Assembly (NCBI GenBank): GCA_910587145.1 | Contig: CAJUMH010000024.1 | Location: 1 to 46,257 of the forward strand | Source: an uncultured Ruthenibacterium sp. | GTDB lineage: Bacteria; Bacillota; Clostridia; Oscillospirales; Ruminococcaceae | Direction of reading: 5' to 3' | DNA length: 46,257 bases | In this document: piece by piece, positions 1-7,023 of the stretch | How the letters are laid out: each line of letters starts with the position of its first letter | Position numbering within the stretch: position 1 is the first letter of the stretch | Position numbers and translations under genes: made by a program | Notes under the pieces: generated by a model | The model's input: the letters and a program-made list of their open reading frames with translations, nothing else | Told to the model about the DNA's origin: nothing | The model's database searches: none

Positions 1-422
1 ATTTCCAGATTAACGATGATGTCCGCATACTTTTTGAAATCTACCGATTGCATTTCCAGCACTTCGGTTTTCAGCGCCTCAATTCTTGAGAGTGATTCTG
101 TCAGACTTGCAATTTTCTCCCGGACAATAGCCGCCTGCTCAGACAAAACCTGCGCCACACCTGCCGGAGTATCCAGCGGAATCAATCTGTCTCTGATGTC
201 ATCCAGGGAAAAACCCAGATGCTTCAGGGATAGTATTTGGTGGAGCTTGATAATGTCTTTATCGGTATATAGCCTGCGGCCACCTTCACTCATAGCTGAC
301 GGTGAGAGCAGTCCTTCCTTGTCATAATGCTGTAAGGTTCTGACCGTTACTCCCATTTTCTTTGCAACTGCACCTGCGGTCATATATCCCTGTGGAATCG
401 CTCGGTATCTTTCCACGTTCAA
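1..422 (-). CDS. MerR-family transcriptional regulator (partial, C-terminus outside window)
   Basis: The minus strand encodes an N-terminal MerR winged helix: TAGAVAKKMGVTVRTLQHYD recognition region, then GGRRLYTDKDI, then KHLGFSLDDI, followed by a long coiled-coil-like helix rich in E, K and L. MerR proteins bind a dyad inside a long promoter spacer and twist it to activate transcription, usually in response to a metal, drug or oxidant; the effector is unknown here because the C-terminus is cut off. An AGGAGG lies just upstream; TTG (422) and GTG (416) are both possible starts, GTG having the more usual spacing. Its GC content is clearly lower than that of the genes from 0.6 kb on, which suggests acquired DNA. 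Confidence 0.9.
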   Translation of the reverse strand, partial: MNVERYRAIPQGYMTAGAVAKKMGVTVRTLQHYDKEGLLSPSAMSEGGRRLYTDKDIIKLHQILSLKHLGFSLDDIRDRLIPLDTPAGVAQVLSEQAAIVREKIASLTESLSRIEALKTEVLEMQSVDFKKYADIIVNLE

Positions 423-438
423 AACACCTCCTGCGGGT

Positions 439-469
439 AGTATACTTCATTACGTTACGTCATGAGCAA
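439..469 (-). promoter_or_regulatory. MerR-type promoter with 19-bp spacer and internal palindrome
   Basis: Reading on the minus strand, TTGCTC (469-464) and TATACT (444-439) are separated by 19 bp, the over-long spacing typical of MerR-regulated promoters. The spacer holds a 17-bp palindrome, CATtACGTtACGTcATG on the plus strand (448-464), with a single mismatched pair. This is probably the autoregulatory operator of the adjacent merR. The predicted transcript starts almost on the AGGAGG, so the leader is very short. Confidence 0.7.
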
Positions 470-531
470 GACCTTTTTTGTATTTTCATGTATTATCGGC
501 AAATTATTTGGAAGGGGATAGGTTCTAAGAT

Positions 532-569
532 ACCAAAAGCTGGAAGGGGCTTGCCTTCCAGCTTTTGGT
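532..569. terminator. Perfect 16-bp hairpin, possible terminator or element boundary
   Basis: ACCAAAAGCTGGAAGG at 532-547 pairs perfectly with 554-569 across a 6-nt loop. It is followed by only a weak T-rich run on either strand (TTTATT on plus). No gene ends beside it, so it may be a leftover terminator of a deleted gene at the edge of the low-GC segment. Confidence 0.5.
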
Positions 570-914
570 TTATTGTCAGCAACTCCGCATTATTTTGTGG
601 TCTTGTCCATATCAGTGAGCACCCCTCCCCCGCAAATGCCGCACGGCGCCTGCAAAAACGGTTTTCGCGGCGAACAGCCGGACGGCGCGCTATATTTCAG
701 GGCGCGGCGCGTGCTTTGGCAGGCCTGAGGCGCAGCTGCCGTTCTGCGGGACGAACGGTTTCTCGAAACAATATTTTGAAAAAGGTGTATATCTTTTGTC
801 CCGGCGCCCATATATTGGTAGAGATTAAGCTGCACCGGGCTGTCCGGTCGTCCCGGCCTTTTAAAAAGCCGAAGCGGCGCAGCGATAAAAAAAGAGAAAG
901 CAGGCGGAACGCAG

Positions 915-1088
915 ATGCCGATTTTGATCACACTTTTCCGTGCGCTGGTGTGGGTAGCGCTGCCGGTAATCGGCGCGGCGTGCGCCGGAGTATACTGCTC
1001 CGAGCACGCCCGGCACGATCTTGCACAGGAGGCTCCCCAAAAGGCAAAGCAGCCGGTAACGCCCGGCGTGCATTTTCCGGACATCTGA
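915..1088 (+). CDS. Small hypothetical membrane protein (57 aa)
   Basis: ATG at 915 opens a 57-codon frame ending in TGA at 1086. The product starts MPILITLFRALVWVALPVIG, a single hydrophobic segment (residues about 3-27), followed by a short polar tail ending VHFPDI. The upstream ribosome binding site is weak (AGGCGG). I do not recognise a family. It precedes the glycosyltransferase on the same strand with about 300 bp between them. A 28-bp imperfect duplication begins exactly at its stop codon. It could be a real single-pass small protein or chance coding. Confidence 0.4.
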   Translation: MPILITLFRALVWVALPVIGAACAGVYCSEHARHDLAQEAPQKAKQPVTPGVHFPDI

Positions 1089-1141
1089 AAGCTTGTCCAA
1101 AAGGCCAAGGGGCGAAAGCCTGTCCGAAAGGTTAAGGCAAG
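1087..1141. repeat. Imperfect tandem duplication (about 27-28 bp x2) at a stop codon
   Basis: GAAAGCTTGTCCAAAAGGCC and GAAAGCCTGTCCGAAAGGTT start 27 bp apart. The first unit overlaps the TGA of the 57-aa ORF. Several similar duplications lie at gene ends in this window. Confidence 0.6.
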
Positions 1142-1393
1142 CTTGCACACGGGCCGCCGCAAAACCGCGTCCGGTCCCGCCGGAAGGCTCTCTTCTCAAA
1201 AAATTTTAAAAAACCGATCCGTGTTTTGCAGAAATCCCGCCCGCTGTGTCGTTCTATTATCAAACGGCCGGAGCGGCGCCGCGGCGCGCCCCATATGAGA
1301 GGCGGCCCCGAAAGCGGCCCATCCCCCGGGCGGCTGCCGGCGGTAGCGTTTGCCCCATCCATCCGCACGTTCGCTGGAGAGGAGAGAGAACAG

Positions 1394-2659
1394 ATGATGT
1401 TTTTGATGATTTTAACGCGGGTCGTATTTTTTCTGAGCATCCCGCTGTGTCTATACGGCATTTACTTTGCAGTGGTTGCGCTGTTCGGCCTGCGCGGCCG
1501 TACCCGCACCGCACCCTGCCGGCCGCCCCAAAAGCGCTTTGCCCTTGTGGTGGCGGCGCGCAACGAGGCGGCGGTGATCGGCCAGCTGGTAGACAGCCTG
1601 CGCGGGCAGGATTATCCGCGCGCACTGTATGAGGTGATCGTTGCGCCCAACAACTGCACCGACGACACCGAGGCCATCGCAGCGCGGCACGGCGCGCAGA
1701 TCTTTCGCCCGCAGGGCGCGATCCGCAGCAAGGGCGAGGTGCTGTCGCAGGTGGTGGACGAGCTGGTCTTGCCGCACGGCTTTGATGCGATGTGCGTATT
1801 TGACGCCGACAATCTGGTGGACAGGCAGTTTTTGCGCCGCATGAACGATGCGCTGTTGGACGGCGCGCAGGTGGTGCAGGGCTTCCGCGACAGCAAAAAT
1901 CCCGATCAAAACGCCGTTTCCGGCTGGTATTCCATCTGCTACTGGATGCTGAACCGCTTTTATAACGGCGCCCGCAGCGCACTGGGCCTTTCGGCACTGG
2001 TAAACGGCAGCGGCTTTGCCGTTACCACCGGTCTGCTGCGCCGTTTGGGCGGCTGGAATACCGTCACCATGACAGAGGACTATGAGTTCAGCGCGCAGTG
2101 CGCAATGCTGGGTGAACGTGTGCACTTTGTGCCCGAGGCCGTAATCTACGACGAACAGCCGCTCACCTTCCGCCAAAGCTGGAAGCAGCGCCGCCGCTGG
2201 ACCACCGGCAGCCTACAGGGTCTGCAGCAATACGGCTCCGGCCTGTTCGCAAGCTTTGTGCTGCATGGCAGCCTCGTTTGCCTGGATATGTATTTGACGT
2301 TTCTGGTTCCGCTGGTGCAGCTGCTGGGCACGCTGCTGGGGATGGCGGGCTTTGCGCTGATGCTCACCGGAAACGGCATTGTCCTTGGCGGCATCGTTCT
2401 GCGCGGCGTGCTGCCCGCCCTTGTTTTGACGCTTGGCGGCTTTCTCGTCAGCGCGCTGGGCTCGTCGGCGTTCGCCGCATTTACCGTTGCGCTCCGAAAC
2501 AAAAGCCTTTCCGGTATGGCAAAAGGCATTCTCTCGTTTTGGGTGTTTCTGTTCAGCCAAATGGCGCTTACACTGCTGAGCTTTGTGAAAAAGCAGGAAA
2601 AGTGGGAGCCCATCGCACATACAAACGCAAAGCGGCTGGAGGATATGAAGGCGGCGTAA
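1394..2659 (+). CDS. Family 2 glycosyltransferase, membrane-anchored
   Basis: A 421-aa protein, likely an integral-membrane processive-type or polysaccharide-assembly glycosyltransferase using an NDP-sugar on the cytoplasmic face. Order of parts: one N-terminal membrane helix (residues about 3-30), a GT-A domain with VAARNEAAVIG, the DAD metal/nucleotide motif (FDADNLVD), TEDYEF acidic motif and QRRRW acceptor motif, then C-terminal hydrophobic helices (about 290-395). The Q-x-x-R-W signature is shared with cellulose/hyaluronan-type GT2 enzymes; the product made here cannot be told. ATG 1394 was chosen over upstream codons because GGAGAGGAG lies just upstream and translation then begins at the first helix (MMFLMIL). 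It converges on the ABC-2 genes across a shared terminator. Confidence 0.88.
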   Translation: MMFLMILTRVVFFLSIPLCLYGIYFAVVALFGLRGRTRTAPCRPPQKRFALVVAARNEAAVIGQLVDSLRGQDYPRALYEVIVAPNNCTDDTEAIAARHGAQIFRPQGAIRSKGEVLSQVVDELVLPHGFDAMCVFDADNLVDRQFLRRMNDALLDGAQVVQGFRDSKNPDQNAVSGWYSICYWMLNRFYNGARSALGLSALVNGSGFAVTTGLLRRLGGWNTVTMTEDYEFSAQCAMLGERVHFVPEAVIYDEQPLTFRQSWKQRRRWTTGSLQGLQQYGSGLFASFVLHGSLVCLDMYLTFLVPLVQLLGTLLGMAGFALMLTGNGIVLGGIVLRGVLPALVLTLGGFLVSALGSSAFAAFTVALRNKSLSGMAKGILSFWVFLFSQMALTLLSFVKKQEKWEPIAHTNAKRLEDMKAA

Positions 2660-2678
2660 TCTGCAGCTGCCGAAAAAG

Positions 2679-2720
2679 ATATGCCGAAAAGCCCCCGTCG
2701 GAGGGGGCTTTTCGGCATAT
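2679..2720. terminator. Bidirectional rho-independent terminator
   Basis: An 18-bp perfect stem (2679-2696 with 2703-2720) with 6-nt loop lies between the convergent glycosyltransferase and ABC-2 permease genes. CTTTTTC follows on the minus strand; CCTTTTG follows on plus. Confidence 0.9.
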
Positions 2721-2733
2721 GCCTTTTGCGCCG

Positions 2734-3507
2734 TTACGACCCCGTAGAGCGGTAATGCCGCACCCCCAGGCGCCAAAGCAGCGCGCAGGGGATCAAAAAC
2801 AGCAGCGCGGCAAGCGGCAGCAGGCCGTACCACAGAGGGCCGCGGCCGAGCAGATATTGCAGCGGCCAATGCTGCACCAGCGCCAGCGGCACAAGAAAAG
2901 TCAAAACCAGCAGCACGGGCTTGCCGTAAATGCCAAAGGGGTACTTGCCATATTCGCGCGGGCCGTCCAGAAAAATATTCATCGTCTCCAGATGCTCCAG
3001 CGTAAAAAAGCAGATGCAGGCGTTCACAAGGAACAGCCCGAAGAAAACAGCCGCGCCGCACACGATCATCAGCGCCAGCACCAGCGCCTTTGCAAGCGTC
3101 CATGCCACCGCGCCGTCCGCAACGGCCCACGCCAGCATTACGGCCGCTTGCAGCACGCGCGCCAGCATGGCGGGGCGCATCTCCTGGCACAGCACCTGGA
3201 ACAGCACCGGGCGCGGGCGCAGCAGAATGCGGTCGAACCGTGCATCGGAGAGTATGCGGTGGAACGTATCCAGCCCCCGCGCAAAGCATTCGGCTAGCGA
3301 GGTGCCCGCAAGGATCACCGCGTAGCACAGGCTCAGCTGCGGCAGTGTGTAGCCTCCAACAGAGCCAAAGCGCTCCATCAGAAATATCACGCTGAGAAAT
3401 ACGTTTGTCGTAATGAGCAGCTGCCCCAGACACGTGAGAAAAAAGCCGGCGCGATACGCCATGGCCGAGCGCAGATGAACGGAAAGAAATTTCAGATACA
3501 GCTTCAT
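2734..3507 (-). CDS. ABC-2 type exporter permease (second permease)
   Basis: A 257-aa integral membrane protein of the ABC-2 type paired-permease group (COG3694-like). It has about six hydrophobic helices (near residues 20-45, 55-80, 110-135, 140-172, 198-215, 225-245) and the KYPFGIYG segment typical of this group. It is the last gene of a three-gene unit: ATPase, permease, permease, with only 3 bp before it. The pair would form the membrane channel of an exporter or of a lipid/polysaccharide-translocating ABC system. The substrate is unknown; the two-unlike-permeases design matches COG4586/4587/3694 operons common in Firmicutes. Confidence 0.85.
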   Translation of the reverse strand: MKLYLKFLSVHLRSAMAYRAGFFLTCLGQLLITTNVFLSVIFLMERFGSVGGYTLPQLSLCYAVILAGTSLAECFARGLDTFHRILSDARFDRILLRPRPVLFQVLCQEMRPAMLARVLQAAVMLAWAVADGAVAWTLAKALVLALMIVCGAAVFFGLFLVNACICFFTLEHLETMNIFLDGPREYGKYPFGIYGKPVLLVLTFLVPLALVQHWPLQYLLGRGPLWYGLLPLAALLFLIPCALLWRLGVRHYRSTGS

Positions 3508-3510
3508 CGT

Positions 3511-4314
3511 TCAGCCTCCCAGGATCACTGCGCGGCCGAGGCCGCGTTTGGTAAGCAGATAGCCTGCCGCGCCCAAAACGGCGATCCAAAGCACCTGCAG
3601 CCCCATCGCGGCCGGTATTTGCCCCAGCGGGATATCCCCGCTGAAAATGCGCAGCGGTACGTTCTGCATCGAGGCAAAGGGCGTCAGCTGCGCAATGCCG
3701 CGCAGCCAGCTTGGCAAAAAGGGCAGCGGCACAATGGCGCCGCCCAGCAGGTCCGCCGCCGCAATGGACAAAAACATGATCCCGCCCGGATCCGTCAGAT
3801 AAAACGTCAGCGCATAAACGAGCAGCGAATACGCACACACCACCACAAGCATCAGCACCGACGAGAGCAAAAACAGGCCGAACACCGGCAGGGGTACCCG
3901 CAGCCGCAGCCCATAGGGCGCCGGGATCAGGCAGCCCACCGCCAGCACCGGCAGCAGCCGCAGCAGCCCGCGCGCCAGCCGGTTCGCCGCCGTGCGCGCC
4001 AGCCACATGCTGTAAACGTTCACCGGGCGCAGCAGCTCGTAAGCCACCGAGCCGGTTTTTACCGATTCCAGAATCTCGTACTCCCAGTTCCACAGGGCAA
4101 AGAAGGCCAAAAACGCCTGCTGCAGCCAGATGTAGGCGGCCAGCGCCTGCATGCCCATGGGAAAGCGCTCCGGTGCCTCCAGCCAAAATGCCCGGTAGAG
4201 CAGCACCTCCATCGCGCCCCACACAAGCTGTGTGCTCATGCCCGCCAGCGCGGCGGCACGGTACTGCAGGCCGGCCATCAGGCGCATTTTAAAAAACGAT
4301 AGATATTTTTTCAT
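3511..4314 (-). CDS. ABC-2 type exporter permease (first permease)
   Basis: A 267-aa membrane protein beginning MKKYLSFFKMRLMAGLQYRA, with an amphipathic N-terminus and about six membrane helices, typical of COG4587-like ABC-2 permeases. It lies 12 bp downstream of the ATPase and 3 bp upstream of the second permease, so the three are almost certainly co-transcribed and translationally close. It would heterodimerise with its neighbour. No substrate can be inferred from the sequence. Confidence 0.85.
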   Translation of the reverse strand: MKKYLSFFKMRLMAGLQYRAAALAGMSTQLVWGAMEVLLYRAFWLEAPERFPMGMQALAAYIWLQQAFLAFFALWNWEYEILESVKTGSVAYELLRPVNVYSMWLARTAANRLARGLLRLLPVLAVGCLIPAPYGLRLRVPLPVFGLFLLSSVLMLVVVCAYSLLVYALTFYLTDPGGIMFLSIAAADLLGGAIVPLPFLPSWLRGIAQLTPFASMQNVPLRIFSGDIPLGQIPAAMGLQVLWIAVLGAAGYLLTKRGLGRAVILGG

Positions 4315-4326
4315 ACCGCCGCCCCC

Positions 4327-5124
4327 TTAAATGCCAAAGCGGCGGTACAGATCCGCCACCGATTCCTCGGTGGAAAGGTTCTCCCCCGCCATCGCCCGGA
4401 TCTGCGCGGTATCTCCGTCCAGCAGCAGCCGCCCCTTGCCGATGAGCAGCACGCGGCTGCACAGCGCCTCTACGTCCTGCATATCGTGCGTTGTGAGCAG
4501 CACGGTCGTGCCGCACAGCCGGTTTTGTTCCAAAATAAATTCGCGTACCTTCAGCTTGCTCACCGCGTCAAGGCCGATGGTGGGCTCGTCCAAAAACAGC
4601 AGCCTCGGCCCGTGCAGCAGCGCGGCGGCGATCTCGCAGCGCATGCGCTGCCCCAGCGAGAGCATGCGCGCCGGCGTTTTGAGCAGCTCGCCAAGGCTCA
4701 GCAGCTCTGTAAGGCGGTCGAGGTTTTCGCGGTACACCGCGCCCGGCACGCGGTAGATCTCCCGCAGCAGCTCGAACGATTCCGCCACGGGCACATCCCA
4801 CCACAGCTGGCTGCGCTGGCCGAACACAACGCCCAGCCGCGCCACATGCTCCATGCGGTTTTCCCACGGCGTGAGGCCGTCCACGGTACATGTGCCGCTG
4901 TCCGGCCGCAAAATACCGCTCAGGATCTTGATCGTAGTGCTCTTGCCCGCGCCGTTCGGCCCGATATATCCCAGAATCTGGCCGTCGGGAACGGTGAAGC
5001 TCATATCCTGCAGCGCGGGGATCTTGGTATATTCGCGCGAAAACAGGCTTTTGACCGCGCTGCCAAGCCCCGCCTCGCGCTGCCGGACGCGATAGGTTTT
5101 GCATACCCCTTTCATTTCGATCAT
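4327..5124 (-). CDS. ABC-2 exporter ATP-binding protein
   Basis: A 265-aa ATPase with Walker A GPNGAGKST, signature LSLGQRMR (an LSGGQ variant), Walker B LLFLDEPTIGLD and switch histidine in TTHDMQD. The N-terminal MIEMKGVCKTYRVRQREAG and the roughly 30-residue stretch mentioning LFSREY before the Walker A fit the COG4586 group. The start at 5124 (MIEMKG) is chosen because AAGGGG lies upstream; an in-frame ATG at 5154 would add 10 residues with no better binding site. It drives the two permeases that follow immediately. Confidence 0.92.
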   Translation of the reverse strand: MIEMKGVCKTYRVRQREAGLGSAVKSLFSREYTKIPALQDMSFTVPDGQILGYIGPNGAGKSTTIKILSGILRPDSGTCTVDGLTPWENRMEHVARLGVVFGQRSQLWWDVPVAESFELLREIYRVPGAVYRENLDRLTELLSLGELLKTPARMLSLGQRMRCEIAAALLHGPRLLFLDEPTIGLDAVSKLKVREFILEQNRLCGTTVLLTTHDMQDVEALCSRVLLIGKGRLLLDGDTAQIRAMAGENLSTEESVADLYRRFGI

Positions 5125-5580
5125 CGTTTTTTCCCCTTTTTTGAAAGATGCCAAGGCGTTTCACCGAAAAGCGGGCGGCTGCCCGGCATTCGATGCGCCG
5201 CTTTTCAGATCCCTTCGCGTTCAGACCAGAGGACGGCGAGTAAACAAACCGTCATGGCCTTAAAAGCAAAAGGGAGGCGGCCCCGCCCTGAGCCGCGCGG
5301 GAGGTAACGAGCCTTTCCCGCGCGCGGCGAAGCCGCCCTCTTTCCGGGGAAGTTCGGCGCCTCATCCTCGGCCCGATGGGCCAAAAACACTTTGCGCTCC
5401 GCGCCCGGCAGATGCCGGCAGCGGGTGCGGCGCTTTCTCTTGAGCTTCCCGGCCCCGGAGCCGAAAGCGCCGGAGCAAAAAGGATTTTTATGGTAACATG
5501 TTTTTTCGGGGTTGTCAACTGTTTTGCGGCAAATTTTCTTTGCCTATTGCGGCAGGCATCCTCCGCTTTTTGCGGCAGGC
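5125..5580. other. Intergenic gap with a hairpin and duplicated sequence
   Basis: Contains a GC-rich inverted repeat around 5292-5329 (GCGCGGGA/TCCCGCGC) and, at its right end, a 23-bp tandem duplication. I could not find a convincing promoter for the ABC-2 operon here. The long frames through this stretch have no ribosome binding sites and odd composition, so I treat them as noncoding. Confidence 0.5.
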
Positions 5581-5592
5581 TTACTCTGCCTT
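5547..5592. repeat. 23-bp imperfect tandem duplication over the BASS stop codon
   Basis: TTGCGGCAGGC starts at 5547 and again at 5570; the 23-bp units match at about 19 positions. The stop codon of the BASS transporter (5581-5583) lies in the second unit. Confidence 0.65.
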
Positions 5593-6531
5593 TTCGCCGT
5601 CCTTCCAGCGGTTGAAGATATTGGCCAGGATCGCGCCGGAAATATTGTGCCAAACCGAAAAGATCGCGCCCGGAACCGTTGCCATCGCAAGCTCGGGAAA
5701 CGCGGTGCCGGCCAGCGAGGTGGCGAGGCCGGAATTCTGCATGCCGATCTCGACGGAAAGCGCCTTGCACTTCGGAACATTCAGGCGCAGCACCTTGCCA
5801 AGGCCCAGGCCGCAGGCGTAGCCCAGCAGGTTGTGCAGGATCACCACGACAAAAACGATGGCGCCGGTGGTAAGGATCTTTTCCGCGTTATGAGAGACAA
5901 CGGATGCGACAATGAGGCAGATCGCGATAACCGAAACGCACGGCAGCACCTTTACAAGCTTCTGCGTAAGGCAGCCGAACAGCTTATTTAGAATAAAGCC
6001 CAGCGCAATGGGAATGATCACGACCTTGATAATGGATAAAAACATGCTCATGATATCTACCTGCACCTGCGTGCGCAGCAAAAGGTATGTGATGGCCGGC
6101 GTGAGGATCGGCGCCAAAAGCGTATTCACACTTGTCATGCCCACAGAGAGCGCCACATCTCCCCCGGACAGATACGTGATGACGTTGCTGGACGTGCCGC
6201 CCGGGCACGTGCCCACCAGCACAACGCCCGCCAGCAGCGCTGCGTCCAGGCGGAACGTTACGCCCAAAAGCCACGCCAGCAGCGGCATGATGGCAAACTG
6301 CGCAACACAGCCGATGATGATGTCCTTCGGCCGCGTAAATACCAGCTTGAAATCCTCCAGCTTCAGCGTCAGGCCCATGCCGAACATTACGATCATCAGC
6401 AGATAGTTCACCCAGGACGTCTGGATCCACAGGCAGGAGCCCGGCACAAACAGCGCCAGCGCCGCCACGGCCAGCACGATGATTGCCATGTACTTTCCAA
6501 AAAAGCCGCTGATTTTTTCCAATACCTTCAT
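5581..6531 (-). CDS. Bile acid:sodium symporter (BASS) family transporter
   Basis: A 316-aa protein with about ten hydrophobic helices in the BASS fold. Family-like segments include MFGMGLTL, the GxxPGGTSSNVITYLSGGDVALS region (sodium-site crossover) and EIGMQNSGLATSLA. BASS proteins move organic anions with sodium; known bacterial and plant members carry bile acids, pyruvate, ketopantoate or 2-oxo acids. ATG 6531 (MKVLEKISG) was chosen because GGAGGG sits 6 nt upstream; an earlier ATG at 6564 has no site. The gene lies directly behind a T-box leader, so it should be induced when a specific tRNA is uncharged, which points to an amino-acid-related substrate such as a branched-chain 2-oxo acid (inference). 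Confidence 0.88.
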   Translation of the reverse strand: MKVLEKISGFFGKYMAIIVLAVAALALFVPGSCLWIQTSWVNYLLMIVMFGMGLTLKLEDFKLVFTRPKDIIIGCVAQFAIMPLLAWLLGVTFRLDAALLAGVVLVGTCPGGTSSNVITYLSGGDVALSVGMTSVNTLLAPILTPAITYLLLRTQVQVDIMSMFLSIIKVVIIPIALGFILNKLFGCLTQKLVKVLPCVSVIAICLIVASVVSHNAEKILTTGAIVFVVVILHNLLGYACGLGLGKVLRLNVPKCKALSVEIGMQNSGLATSLAGTAFPELAMATVPGAIFSVWHNISGAILANIFNRWKDGEKAE

Positions 6532-6646
6532 TTTCTTTCCCTCCGTCTTCTTTTTAAAGCGCATCCCGGCAGCCAGGGCATGGCGCAGTGTTCCGGCTGC
6601 GGTTTTTCATGATGCAGTCGCCGGCGCGCTCTGAAAAAGCGGCAAG

Positions 6647-6915
6647 CAAAAACGCCTTTGCCTCTTTTTCAAGAGACAAAGGCGTTCACCTCTGCGGTAC
6701 CACTCCTGTTGCCGGAAAACCGGCCCCTCGCTCCACATCAGGCAATGTGGGATCCGGATAACGGGGATCGGCCGTTCGGGCTTACTGCGCAAGGGGGTTC
6801 GGCCCGAAAGCTCGGAGGGGATCTTCACAGGAGGCTCCGGCTGCCTTGCACCACCCGACAGCTCTCTGCGGCAAAGCCTTCCTGTTACTTTTCCTCGTCT
6901 GCGCTGTATCATGTT
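6647..6915 (-). ncRNA. T-box leader controlling the BASS transporter; probable tRNA-Ile specificity
   Basis: Transcribed on minus: the leader opens with GACGAGGAAAAGTA (Stem I base and AGTA S-turn, near 6900), has a GGTGGTGC distal-loop region, a specifier loop containing GAAGATC (near 6826-6820), and the T-box proper GAGTGGTACCGCAGA (6705-6691). An intrinsic terminator follows: AACGCCTTTG pairs with CAAAGGCGTT (6651-6686) and leads into TTTTTGC. The specifier could be read AUC (Ile, 6822-6820) or GAU (Asp, 6823-6821). The antiterminator bulge is TGGT, which pairs with a discriminator A; tRNA-Ile has A73 and tRNA-Asp normally G73, so Ile fits better. The next gene downstream is the BASS transporter. 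Confidence 0.88.
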
Positions 6916-6921
6916 GCATTT

Positions 6922-6950
6922 ACTGTAACACCTTGTTCATAAATTGTCAA
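6922..6950 (-). promoter_or_regulatory. Sigma-A promoter of the T-box/BASS transcript
   Basis: TTGACA (6950-6945) and TACAGT (6927-6922) on the minus strand with a 17-bp spacer, placing the start about 15 nt before Stem I of the T-box leader. Confidence 0.8.
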
Positions 6951-7023
6951 CCATTTTTTGCAGAAAAATCCGAAAGGCATCGCGCCAGAGACAAGGGCCG
7001 AAATTGCGCAAACCCCAAAAAGC

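Larger units (their letters stand above)
423..914. other. Intergenic stretch: merR promoter, strong hairpin, otherwise featureless
   Basis: Beyond the merR promoter this stretch holds one perfect 16-bp inverted repeat (532-547 with 554-569, 6-nt loop) near the change from low-GC to high-GC sequence. The T-runs beside it are weak on both strands. From about 590 to 914 I see no coding sequence with a credible start and ribosome binding site. Confidence 0.6.

Noticed and set aside
362..1135. Open frame of 257 codons on plus over the gap after merR
   Set aside because: Runs through the merR promoter and a hairpin, no ribosome binding site, low-complexity Arg/Ala sequence.
2213..4222. A 669-codon open frame on the minus strand across the glycosyltransferase and both ABC-2 permeases
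   Set aside because: Its composition (Ala, Arg, Gly, His runs) is that of an out-of-frame shadow in GC-rich DNA; the real permeases are in another frame with good starts and membrane helices.
6820..6826. Reading the T-box specifier as GAU (Asp)
   Set aside because: Not excluded, but TGGT in the antiterminator pairs with discriminator A, whereas tRNA-Asp normally has G; AUC (Ile) agrees with both parts.
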